From Bacteroidota bacterium (GTDB taxonomy: Bacteria > Bacteroidota > Bacteroidia > Sphingobacteriales > Sphingobacteriaceae), in assembly GCA_021794195.1 (NCBI GenBank), contig JAJYRG010000024.1:1-33985 (forward strand): a stretch of DNA of 33,985 nucleotides, given 5' to 3'. Within the stretch, counting starts at the first letter, position 1. Every line of letters begins with the position of its first letter. A program made the position numbers and the translations under genes. Below, piece after piece: positions 7,301 to 13,959 of the stretch. The notes below the pieces were generated by a model. The model saw only the letters and a program-made list of their open reading frames with translations. It was not told the DNA's origin and searched no databases.

Positions 7301-8557
7301 TTAAATACCGAAAGCTTCTTTTATCTTGTCCACATAGTCCAGTTTTTCCCAAGTGAAAAGCTCCACCTCCACTTCTTTGGTTTGTCCTGCACTGTTTTCA
7401 AACGTCTTTTTTAAGGTTTTTGGGGTACGTCCCATGTGTCCGTAAGCTGCCGTTTCAAAGTAAATCGGATTTCTGAGCTTTAATCTTTTTTCTATTCCGT
7501 AAGGAGTCAAGTCAAAGAGTTCTTTGATTTTCTCAGCAATTTCAGAATCGGTAACATTGATTTTACTGGTATTGAAAGTATCCACATATATGCCCATGGG
7601 ATTTTTCAAGCCAATAGCATAACCCACTTGCACTAAAACCTCACTGGCTACGCCGGCCGCAACCAAATTTTTAGCAATATGCCGAGTAGCATATGCGGCT
7701 GATCGGTCTACTTTAGAAGGGTCTTTTCCAGAAAAGGCTCCGCCACCGTGTGCTCCTTTCCCTCCGTAAGTGTCCACGATGATTTTTCTGCCCGTAAGAC
7801 CCGTATCTGCATGCGGTCCACCTTCGACAAATCTACCTGTAGGATTGACATGGTATTTGATGCCCTCATGAAAAAGCTTTTGAATACTTTCCGGAAACTG
7901 AGATTTTACCCGGGGGATGAGGATAGTTTTTATATCTTCTTTTATTTTTGACAGCATCCTCTCGTCATCTTCATCAAAAACATCGTGTTGGGTAGAAAGG
8001 ACAATACTGTCAATTTTTAAGGGTTGATGATTATTGTCATATTCTAAGGTAACTTGAGCTTTTGCGTCCGGCCGCAGATATGTTATTTCTTTCTTTTCAC
8101 GGCGTAATTCTGCTAACTCATAGAGTAGCTTATGAGAAAGATCTAAAGCTAAAGGGAGATAGTTTTTGGTTTCATCGCTTGCATAACCAAATATAATCCC
8201 TTGGTCTCCTGCTCCTTGGTCTTCTTTTTTATCTCTATCTACACCTTGATTGATGTCTGTAGACTGTTCATGGATAGCAGATAATATACCGCAGGACTTT
8301 GCTTCGAACTTATAGGCCGGATCAGTATAGCCGATTTTTTCGATAACGGAGCGTGTAATCTTTTGTACGTCCAAGTATTCTTTAGATTTTACTTCCCCAG
8401 CTAAAACCACCTGTCCTGTTGTTACTAAAGTTTCTACAGCTACTTTAGCGTCTTCATCCCAGGCTAAAAAGTTGTCAGCCAGAGCATCTGATATTTGATC
8501 TGCGATTTTATCGGGATGCCCTTCTGAAACGGATTCGGAAGAAAAAAAATAAGTCAT
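7301..8557 (-). CDS. metK: S-adenosylmethionine synthetase
   Basis: MetK makes S-adenosylmethionine from methionine and ATP in the cytoplasm. From the ATG at 8557 the protein has 418 residues. It begins MTYFFSSESVSEGHPDKIADQ, with the GHPDK ATP/Mg motif at 13-17. The signature GAGDQGIIFGYA lies at 115-126, and the phosphate-loop motif GGGAFSGKD at 271-279. The reading frame stays open to a GTG at 8650, but the extra 31 residues are hydrophobic filler unlike the family, and that GTG lies inside the riboswitch core. I therefore reject the longer start. Transcription would start near 8733, giving a leader of about 175 nt that carries the SAM-II element at 8640-8722, so SAM feedback control is likely. 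It converges on fabD across a palindromic terminator. Confidence 0.97.
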   Translation of the reverse strand: MTYFFSSESVSEGHPDKIADQISDALADNFLAWDEDAKVAVETLVTTGQVVLAGEVKSKEYLDVQKITRSVIEKIGYTDPAYKFEAKSCGILSAIHEQSTDINQGVDRDKKEDQGAGDQGIIFGYASDETKNYLPLALDLSHKLLYELAELRREKKEITYLRPDAKAQVTLEYDNNHQPLKIDSIVLSTQHDVFDEDDERMLSKIKEDIKTILIPRVKSQFPESIQKLFHEGIKYHVNPTGRFVEGGPHADTGLTGRKIIVDTYGGKGAHGGGAFSGKDPSKVDRSAAYATRHIAKNLVAAGVASEVLVQVGYAIGLKNPMGIYVDTFNTSKINVTDSEIAEKIKELFDLTPYGIEKRLKLRNPIYFETAAYGHMGRTPKTLKKTFENSAGQTKEVEVELFTWEKLDYVDKIKEAFGI

Positions 8558-8639
8558 AGAATTTATTTTTAAACTTTTAATATCAAAAGAGAAAAGAGAG
8601 TGATGTCCGAAGTAAAGTGGAAAAAACAAAAAGAAATTT

Positions 8640-8722
8640 GGTTTTAGCACTTTTTTACTGTGGTTGCAATCTCCTTCTCATGCATTTATTTAGACAAGAT
8701 GCATAATGCAAATCATTCCACA
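8640..8722 (-). promoter_or_regulatory. SAM-II riboswitch (metK leader)
   Basis: Read on the minus strand, the leader has TGTGG (8722-8718), AATGATTTG, an 8-bp hairpin (8706-8699 with 8685-8678), then GG-AGA-TTGCA (8674-8665), A, CCACA (8663-8659), GTAAAAAA and GTGCTAAAACC (8650-8640). The SAM-II aptamer has the same order: a P1 strand followed by TGATTT, then a loop dinucleotide plus 3 nt plus TTGCA, the second P1 strand, an A-rich linker, and GCTAAAA ending in a dinucleotide that pairs back. P1 is TGTGG/CCACA. The pseudoknot pairs are GG (8674-8673) with CC (8641-8640), and GCA with TGC. The well-known SAM-II sequence has CC and GG in these places, so this is a compensatory change. SAM-II is known mainly from Alphaproteobacteria and Bacteroidota, upstream of SAM and methionine genes. 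The inserted loop hairpin is unusual. Confidence 0.85.
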
Positions 8723-8738
8723 TTTTTATTTTGTATTG

Positions 8739-8746
8739 CAAATCTA
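8739..8746 (-). promoter_or_regulatory. -7 box for the metK leader
   Basis: On the minus strand TAGATTTG (8746-8739) matches TAnnTTTG. The predicted start, near 8733, lies about ten bases before the first riboswitch strand at 8722, which fits the SAM-II element being transcribed from its beginning. No clean -33 TTTG is visible. Confidence 0.55.
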
Positions 8747-8846
8747 CAATTCTTTGTCAGAAACTAAAATTAATCTTCACAATATTTATTGATTAGACCT
8801 GATAATCCTTATAAAAAATATTTTTTAATGAAGTTTTACTTATCTT

Positions 8847-8854
8847 TATTTTTG
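8847..8854 (+). promoter_or_regulatory. -7 box for the lipid kinase-SUI1 unit
   Basis: TATTTTTG matches TAnnTTTG and ends 14 nt before the ATG at 8869, leaving a very short leader. A clear -33 element is not visible. The position supports the ATG at 8869 over the in-frame TTG at 8857, which would coincide with the predicted transcription start. Confidence 0.45.
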
Positions 8855-8868
8855 TCTTGGTAAGAAGT

Positions 8869-9744
8869 ATGTATAGAAAAAAAATACTTTTCATTATTAA
8901 CCCTGTTTCCGGAGGGAAACGAAAATCTGCTTTTAATAAGCAAGTTTTGGAAGTGCTGGACTTGGACGCGTTTGATCCTACGTTCCAGCGTACTTCGCGA
9001 GAAAATCATGCTTATGAACTAGCAAAAAAAGCTATTGAAAAAGATTACGATGCGGTTGTGGCGGTAGGTGGCGATGGTACTATCAATGAAATAGGAGCCG
9101 CACTGTCCGGCACGAACATGCCTTTGGGTATTATCCCTGAAGGATCCGGCAATGGATTGGCGTTGTGTTTGGGTATACCCCTTAATGAATCTGCAGCTAT
9201 TCGAAGAATAAATCGATTTGAGATTATGGAAATTGATAGCGGTATGATAAACGGACATGAATTTTTTAACGTGTCGGGAATGGGCTTTGACGCAAATGTG
9301 AGTTTTAGTTTTGCGGAGGAAAATATAAGAGGACCTATAGGCTATTTGCGTTCGATTATCAATGTTTTGAGCAAATATAAACCCAGTAAATATAAGATAA
9401 CCATAGACGGTAAGGCATTTGAAAGAGAAGCTTTCATGATAAGCATCGCTAATTCGCCCCAATTTGGTAACAATGCATACGTTGCTCCGAATGCTTCGGT
9501 AACCGATGGCTTGTTAGATGTATGTATAGTTCATAAATTTCCTTTTTATATATTACCACGTCTCATTTTTCATATGTTTAACCGTTCAGCCGATCAATCG
9601 GAATATGTGGAAATTATCCCTGGAAAGGAAATTAAAATTGAAAGACAGGAAAAAGGACTTGTACATATTGATGGGGAGCCCATCGAACTTGAAGAAGATA
9701 TTAATGTCCAAGTGATGCCCCGGTCATTAAAAATAATTTGTTAG
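8869..9744 (+). CDS. Diacylglycerol/lipid kinase family protein (YegS/DagK-like)
   Basis: The 291-residue protein belongs to the DAGK catalytic-domain family, which phosphorylates lipid hydroxyls such as those of diacylglycerol or sphingoid bases using ATP. It shows the N-terminal ILFIINPVSGGKRK, the nucleotide-binding loop VVAVGGDGTINEIG (GGDGT at 67-71), PEGSGNGLA at 90-98, and SGMGFDANVS in the second domain. The C-terminal HIDGEPIELEEDINVQVMP is also typical. Length is normal. Bacteroidota make sphingolipids, so a sphingosine-like substrate is possible but unproven. I chose the ATG at 8869 because the upstream TTG adds four residues with no family support. The gene is divergent from metK and 17 nt upstream of the SUI1-like gene, so the two are probably co-transcribed. 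Confidence 0.9.
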   Translation: MYRKKILFIINPVSGGKRKSAFNKQVLEVLDLDAFDPTFQRTSRENHAYELAKKAIEKDYDAVVAVGGDGTINEIGAALSGTNMPLGIIPEGSGNGLALCLGIPLNESAAIRRINRFEIMEIDSGMINGHEFFNVSGMGFDANVSFSFAEENIRGPIGYLRSIINVLSKYKPSKYKITIDGKAFEREAFMISIANSPQFGNNAYVAPNASVTDGLLDVCIVHKFPFYILPRLIFHMFNRSADQSEYVEIIPGKEIKIERQEKGLVHIDGEPIELEEDINVQVMPRSLKIIC

Positions 9745-9761
9745 CGTAGAAGAAATAAAGT

Positions 9762-10109
9762 ATGTCAAAACGGAAAAAACAAAAATACGAAGGGATTGTG
9801 TATTCTACAGATGAGTCTTTCTCTTATGATGAAGAAGAACATGATACGCAAGGAACTTTACCGAATTCCCAGCAAAACCTTAAAGTCTTTTTAGACCGCC
9901 GTTTTCGAAAAGGAAAAGTGGTCACTATAGTCGATAATTTCGTCGGAGCTGAAAATGATTTGAATGATTTGGCGAAATTGTTAAAGCAAAAATGTGGGGT
10001 CGGCGGAAGTGTAAAAGAGGGACAGATTATTATTCAGGGGGAAATGCGCGAAAAAGTTTACGATATTCTTGTATCCCGAGAATACAAAGTGAAGATTTCG
10101 GGGAAATAG
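9762..10109 (+). CDS. SUI1/eIF1-like translation factor (YciH type)
   Basis: This 115-residue protein has an N-terminal low-complexity acidic half (KYEGIVYSTDESFSYDEEEHD) and a C-terminal SUI1 fold from about residue 40: RRFRKGKVVTIVDNF, then LAKLLKQKCGVGGSVKEGQI, then IIIQGEMREKVYDILVSREY. The KxKCGVGGSVK-IxIQG signature is diagnostic of the eIF1/SUI1 family, whose eukaryotic members check start-codon selection on the small ribosomal subunit. Bacterial YciH-type homologues have a less clear role and have been linked to initiation fidelity and stress translation. It lies 17 nt after the lipid kinase gene. No function linking the two is evident. The family call is firm and the bacterial role open. 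Confidence 0.9.
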   Translation: MSKRKKQKYEGIVYSTDESFSYDEEEHDTQGTLPNSQQNLKVFLDRRFRKGKVVTIVDNFVGAENDLNDLAKLLKQKCGVGGSVKEGQIIIQGEMREKVYDILVSREYKVKISGK

Positions 10110-10185
10110 GAAAATCTGTAAATTATCTAAAAAAAATGTCATTTTTATCTCATGCAATAAAATATAATTTAAAACGTTTATTACT

Positions 10186-10224
10186 TGTGAGTTAGCGATA
10201 ACCTCGTGAGTGATCGCTTACTTA
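10186..10224. repeat. Stem-loop with repeated GTGAGT motif after the SUI1-like gene
   Basis: AGCGAT (10194-10199) pairs with ATCGCT (10213-10218) around a 13-nt loop; flanking AGT/ACT can extend the stem past one T-T mismatch. The hexamer GTGAGT appears just before each arm. No strong T-run follows, so terminator activity is uncertain. It is the most structured part of the 428-bp gap at 10110-10537, which otherwise holds a 35-codon ORF of doubtful meaning (10269-10376) and the exbB promoter. Confidence 0.35.
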
Positions 10225-10404
10225 ATTTTATGACTAATTGTTTTTATTATTTGCATTTAAGAGAAAAAATGATTTTCATTGTAAAAGAAACGTTTAAACA
10301 AACAGGAAAGTTTGAAGTGAAAGTGACGATAAGAGATGTTTGGAACGGGAAGGACAACAGAACTTTTTTGTTTTGAGTGTTTTGTTAATAAAGCGAAAAT
10401 TCGT

Positions 10405-10433
10405 TTTGTTTTTATTACAAAATATTATATTTG
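10405..10433 (+). promoter_or_regulatory. Promoter of the exbB-exbD-exbD-tonB operon
   Basis: TTTG (10405-10408), a 17-nt spacer and TATATTTG (10426-10433) match both halves of the Bacteroidota housekeeping promoter (TTTG, then TAnnTTTG). Predicted transcription starts near 10440, giving a leader of about 100 nt before the ATG at 10538. It is one of the two best promoters in the window. Confidence 0.7.
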
Positions 10434-10537
10434 TTTAAACTTGTTTCATCAAACATGTTCGAGTAAAGTGTAATAAGTAGAATTAAATAATTTATTTGAA
10501 ATTTAATAACAACAGTAAAAATTTAAAAATTAAAAAA

Positions 10538-11389
10538 ATGGCAAACGCACCAAAAACTACTGGCCCGATTAAGAAAGAAAAAAAGGCGAACGATGGAAAA
10601 TCAGGGAACCTATTTGCTAGTTTATCCATTATTCTTTGTTTTATACTTGGGTTCTTGATTTGGAACTATTATATGGGAAATCCGGATAACTTTATTGATG
10701 GAGATAGGGAAAACCAACCTCTGCCAGGAAACTACCCGGGCATGGTTTACAAAGCCGGGGTCGTAGTTCCGATTCTAATTGGTTTGTTTTTAATGGTTTG
10801 GGTATTCTCTATTGAGCGCTTTATTGTGATTAATAGAGCTTCTGGTACTTCTAACGTGGGGAATTTCGTGAGAAAAATCCAGCAACTGCTTAACGGAGGT
10901 AATATTGATAAAGCAATCTCTGAGTGTGATAAACAAAAAGGATCAGTAGCTAACGTAGTGAGATCGGGTTTGATAAAATATAAAGAAGTATCAGCAGACC
11001 CGACCGTAGATACTGAGAAAGCATCTTTAGCTATTCAAAAAGAGATTGAGGAGACAACAGCATTAGAAATGCCGATGTTGGAAAAAAACCTGAATGTGTT
11101 AGCTACTTTGGTATCTATCGGTACATTGACTGGTTTATTAGGTACGGTAACGGGTATGATTCGCGCGTTTGCTGCATTAGCGACAGGTGGAGCTCCGGAT
11201 TCAGCGGCTTTAGCAAACGGTATTTCGGAAGCTTTGGTAAACACGGCGACCGGTATTGCGACTTCGACATTCGCTATTATCCTATATAACATGTTGACTG
11301 CTAAAATTGATAAGCTTACTTATTCTATTGATGAAGCGGGCTTTTCAATTGTACAAACATATGCTTCACAGCACAAAGAAGTAGTTTAA
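10538..11389 (+). CDS. exbB: MotA/TolQ/ExbB proton channel family protein (ExbB)
   Basis: ExbB forms the pentameric inner-membrane channel that, with ExbD, harvests proton-motive force for TonB. From the ATG at 10538 it has 283 residues. Helices lie at about 25-45 (FASLSIILCFILGFLIW), 72-97 (AGVVVPILIGLFLMVWVF), 187-210 (VLATLVSIGTLTGLLGTVTGM) and 232-254 (ALVNTATGIATSTFAIILYN). The last two form the conserved MotA_ExbB core with the GLLGTVTGMIRAF motif and the channel threonines. The first helix, after a Lys-rich tail, is extra relative to three-helix E. coli ExbB and common in Bacteroidota versions. An in-frame TTG at 10496 would add 14 Asn/Lys-rich residues and is rejected. The gene heads the operon, behind the promoter at 10405-10433. 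Confidence 0.92.
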   Translation: MANAPKTTGPIKKEKKANDGKSGNLFASLSIILCFILGFLIWNYYMGNPDNFIDGDRENQPLPGNYPGMVYKAGVVVPILIGLFLMVWVFSIERFIVINRASGTSNVGNFVRKIQQLLNGGNIDKAISECDKQKGSVANVVRSGLIKYKEVSADPTVDTEKASLAIQKEIEETTALEMPMLEKNLNVLATLVSIGTLTGLLGTVTGMIRAFAALATGGAPDSAALANGISEALVNTATGIATSTFAIILYNMLTAKIDKLTYSIDEAGFSIVQTYASQHKEVV

Positions 11390-11522
11390 TCGCGATAAAG
11401 CTTTTAACAGGCAGCGTCCTTGTGCAAAAAGTAAATGCATAGGAAAATGTAATAAAAGAGAGTGAAGGATTTAGTTTTTAATGACATTGCTCTTCGCGTA
11501 TTCAACATTAATTAATATTTAT

Positions 11523-11529
11523 AAAGGAG
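11523..11529 (+). promoter_or_regulatory. Strong Shine-Dalgarno site before the first exbD
   Basis: AAAGGAG lies 6 nt before the ATG at 11536. Bacteroidota genes mostly lack a clear Shine-Dalgarno sequence, so this one stands out from its neighbours. It follows the longest internal gap of the operon (146 bp, 11390-11535), in which I see no terminator or convincing promoter. Confidence 0.55.
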
Positions 11530-11535
11530 TAAAAG

Positions 11536-12198
11536 ATGGCAAAAAAAGCAAAGGTAAAAAGACAAGATACCACGATTGACATGACCGCAATGTGTGATGT
11601 ATCCTTTTTGCTTCTTACATTCTTTGTTTTAACTGCGCAAGCTCGTCAAGAAGAGACTTTAATGGTGGACACTCCTGCTTCTACTACTCAAGATAAATTG
11701 CCTGATGATAATTTGGGGATAATCACAGTAGGAGATGGGGGAAAAGTGTTTTTTTCTATCAAAGATTTTGAAGTAAGAAAAAAAACACTTGAAAATATGT
11801 CTGCTCAATATGGAATATCGTTTTCAGAAGAAGATTACGAGAAGTTTCGTCTTACAGAGGATTTCGGTGTGCCTATTGAAAACTTAAGGCAGCTTTTGTC
11901 TTTGGATAAGGCAGATATAGATGATACGATGCAAAGTGGGATTCCTGTGGATTCTACAGAAGACAAGTCAAATGAGTTGTATCACTGGGTGCAACAATCG
12001 AGACTGGCAACAGTATCCGTAGAACGAGAGCGGGAAAGTGAAGATTCAAGGTATAAAGCAAAAGGTCCGATGAAGATTGCGATAAAAGCGGATGCTGAAG
12101 AAAAGTATCCGATTATCAATCTGATTATCGAAACATTGAGAAACCAAAAGCAAAATAAATTTAGTTTTGTCACAGGTTTGCGTTCGGACGTGGAATAG
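11536..12198 (+). CDS. exbD: ExbD/TolR family biopolymer transport protein, long form
   Basis: ExbD is the single-span partner of ExbB, whose helix aspartate carries protons. A basic N-terminus (MAKKAKVKRQDTTIDMTAM) leads into the helix CDVSFLLLTFFVLTAQA, with the essential aspartate at D21. The periplasmic part is longer than usual: the protein has 220 residues against about 140 for E. coli ExbD. The extra sequence falls around residues 75-155 (VRKKTLENMSAQYGIS to NELYHWVQQSRLATV) before the conserved end MKIAIKADAEEKYPIINLIIETL (quoted in part: IKADAEEKYPIINLI). It lies 14 nt upstream of a second exbD, and both probably assemble with ExbB. The long form could give partner specificity, which is inference. 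Confidence 0.88.
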   Translation: MAKKAKVKRQDTTIDMTAMCDVSFLLLTFFVLTAQARQEETLMVDTPASTTQDKLPDDNLGIITVGDGGKVFFSIKDFEVRKKTLENMSAQYGISFSEEDYEKFRLTEDFGVPIENLRQLLSLDKADIDDTMQSGIPVDSTEDKSNELYHWVQQSRLATVSVERERESEDSRYKAKGPMKIAIKADAEEKYPIINLIIETLRNQKQNKFSFVTGLRSDVE

Positions 12199-12212
12199 TA
12201 AAAGATATATAA

Positions 12213-12749
12213 ATGGCAGAGTTAAAAAAAGATTCCGGAGACGGTAAAAAAGATAAGGGCGGTAGAGTGGATCTCACTGCGATGGTGGATTTAGCATTCT
12301 TATTGATTACTTTTTTCATGTTAACAACCTCCCTCAACAAGCCTCAAGCCATGGATGTGGCTATGCCGGACAAAAATAAAATAGAAGAAGAGAAGGATGA
12401 TAAGGTTGAAATTGCAGACAATCGTTCGGTGACCCTTCTATTGGGATCCGATAATAAAATACTTTGGTATTATGGGCAATTGGCTAATCCTATTTATCCC
12501 CCGGAAGTGGTAGATTACAGCAAATCCGGTCTCAGAGAGGTTTTACAGAAAATGAAGAAAGAGGTACCGGCAAGATCAAATGGAAAGGATTTGATAGTGG
12601 TCATCAGACCAAGTGAAAAATCAATCCATAGAAACCTTGTCGACGTACTTGACGAAATGAAAATAGTCGATGTCAAAAGATACATGATTGCTAAGATCGG
12701 TGAAGCAGATATAGAACAATTAAAAGAAGAGAACTTATTTAACGACTAA
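12213..12749 (+). CDS. exbD: ExbD/TolR family biopolymer transport protein, second copy
   Basis: This 178-residue ExbD paralogue has the conserved VDLTAMVDLAFLLITFFMLTT helix start, with proton-carrying D26. A hydrophilic linker follows (DKNKIEEEKDDKVEIADN), then the periplasmic domain with SVTLLLGSDNKILWYYGQL and DLIVVIRPSEKSIHRNLVDVLDEMKIVDVKRYMIA (partial quotes: DLIVVIRPSEKS, VDVLDEM). It differs clearly from the first copy outside the helix, so the pair is not a recent duplication. It lies 14 nt after the first exbD and 52 nt before tonB. Tandem divergent exbD genes are common in Bacteroidota TonB operons. Confidence 0.9.
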   Translation: MAELKKDSGDGKKDKGGRVDLTAMVDLAFLLITFFMLTTSLNKPQAMDVAMPDKNKIEEEKDDKVEIADNRSVTLLLGSDNKILWYYGQLANPIYPPEVVDYSKSGLREVLQKMKKEVPARSNGKDLIVVIRPSEKSIHRNLVDVLDEMKIVDVKRYMIAKIGEADIEQLKEENLFND

Positions 12750-12801
12750 GCCGTGTTTTAGCGGTACGTCGTTATAAGAGAACAAACGATAAAAAACAAA
12801 T

Positions 12802-13686
12802 ATGTTTGGTCCAAAATTAGATTTATTTAAAAAAGAGTGGCTTGATGTAGTTTTTGAAGGAAGAAACAAGGACTACGGTGCTTACGCTTTGCGAAAGCTC
12901 TCGGCGAGAGCGACGAATATCGGTATGGTAATCGTCTTCAGTGCAGTAGTTGTATTGACAGCCCCTCGAGTATTTAACATTCAAATATTTCCTAAGCAAG
13001 AACAACCTGAGGTAGAGGAAGTGACTGAAGTGACGCTCGAAGACTTGGATATTCCCGATGTAGAGGAAGAAGAGGAGGAAGAAGAGGAAATTTTCCAAGA
13101 AGAAGAGGAGGAACCACAGCAAATTGCACAAGACTTACCTTCTGAAGACTTAGTTCGCTTCCCGGAGCCGGAAGTAGTTCCGGAAGAAAATGTAACGGAA
13201 GAGGTGGCAAGCCAGGAAGAGCTGCAGGACGAAAAGAAAACCCCTGCCCGTATTACCTTAAAAGGTACAGGGCAAGGTACTTCAGTACCTAAAGGTGAGT
13301 TCGGCTCTAAAAAACAAGAAGGGCAGGTGACAGGTAGTACAAAAGGAGATCCGGAAGGCTCGGATTCAAATAAGATATTTAAATCTGTGGAGGTTGAACC
13401 AGAACCCCCAGGCGGTTTGGCTGCTTTTAGACAGTGGGTAGGTAAAAACTATGTGTATCCCCAAGGGGCTATTGATGCGGGTGTGAAAGGTACAATTCAG
13501 GTTTCCTTTGTTGTAGAGAAAGACGGGAGCCTAACAGACATTAAAGTCGTACGGGATTTGTCTTACGGAACCGGAGAGGCGGCGGTACGCGTATTGGAGA
13601 AAGCAGCAAAATGGAGCCCGGGTATCCAAAACGGAAGACCTGTGCGTGTAGCGTACACTTTGCCGATTACGCTTAATTTACAGTAG
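12802..13686 (+). CDS. tonB: TonB energy-transducing protein
   Basis: TonB couples the ExbBD motor to outer-membrane receptors. The 294-residue protein has a cytoplasmic N-terminus with the Bacteroidota motif WLDVVFEGRNKDYGAYALRK at 13-32, then a transmembrane anchor at about 38-58. The periplasmic spacer at about 65-200 is extremely Glu-rich (EEEEEEEEEIFQEEEEEPQ) where E. coli TonB is Pro/Lys-rich. The C-terminal TonB domain at about 203-294 contains FRQWVGKNYVYPQGAIDAG, VKGTIQVSFVVEKDGSLTDI and AAKWSPGIQNGRPVRVAYTL (each quoted within 20 residues). It ends with TLPITLNLQ. It follows the second exbD by 52 nt and is only 2 nt ahead of a small membrane-protein gene. It likely serves receptors such as the one at 2093-4879. 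Confidence 0.93.
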   Translation: MFGPKLDLFKKEWLDVVFEGRNKDYGAYALRKLSARATNIGMVIVFSAVVVLTAPRVFNIQIFPKQEQPEVEEVTEVTLEDLDIPDVEEEEEEEEEIFQEEEEEPQQIAQDLPSEDLVRFPEPEVVPEENVTEEVASQEELQDEKKTPARITLKGTGQGTSVPKGEFGSKKQEGQVTGSTKGDPEGSDSNKIFKSVEVEPEPPGGLAAFRQWVGKNYVYPQGAIDAGVKGTIQVSFVVEKDGSLTDIKVVRDLSYGTGEAAVRVLEKAAKWSPGIQNGRPVRVAYTLPITLNLQ

Positions 13687-13688
13687 TA

Positions 13689-13928
13689 ATGGAAGAAGAA
13701 AGGTTTAAAAAAACAAATTACAGACAAAAATCGCCTACTAAGCGATTTTTGTCGATTTTGGGCCTTTTTATGTTCGCGTTTTATTTTATTTTAGGGTTAA
13801 CGATTATTTTTTGGAAAAACTTCCCTATCGAGATCGATCCTACATATAAAACGTTATTTGGAATATTGATTATTGTATATTCCTTTATGAGATTTGCGCG
13901 GTTATGGCAAAATAATTTTAGGCATTAA
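13689..13928 (+). CDS. Small two-helix membrane protein of the TonB operon
   Basis: I do not recognise a named family. The 79-residue product has a basic, hydrophilic N-terminus (MEEERFKKTNYRQKSPTKR). Helix one runs at about 20-42 (FLSILGLFMFAFYFILGLTII) and helix two at about 56-72 (LFGILIIVYSFMRFARL), with a short loop between. The N-terminal positive charges predict both ends in the cytoplasm. It begins 2 nt after the tonB stop, so translation is almost certainly coupled, and it is followed after 31 nt by the lipoprotein gene. Its position suggests an accessory subunit or assembly factor for the ExbBD-TonB complex. That is inference from context only. Confidence 0.75.
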   Translation: MEEERFKKTNYRQKSPTKRFLSILGLFMFAFYFILGLTIIFWKNFPIEIDPTYKTLFGILIIVYSFMRFARLWQNNFRH

Positions 13929-13959
13929 TCCGGGTATTGTTTTATTTATAGAAATAAAT

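Noticed and set aside
8558..8650. 31-residue N-terminal extension of MetK from a GTG
   Set aside because: The GTG is part of the SAM-II core GTGCTAAAA, and the added residues are Phe/Leu-rich with no match to MetK proteins.
8640..8722. SAM-I (S-box) or other SAM riboswitch class
   Set aside because: The multi-stem architecture and conserved segments of SAM-I are absent; order, spacing and GCTAAAA fit SAM-II only.
9019..9462. 147-codon minus-strand frame
   Set aside because: It is antisense to the lipid kinase catalytic core; composition looks like a shadow with many His/Ser/Arg residues and no motif.
13894..13959. Longer lipoprotein start at a TTG inside the preceding gene
   Set aside because: It would bury the signal peptide and lipobox 22 residues inside the protein; the ATG at 13960 puts the cysteine at 21.
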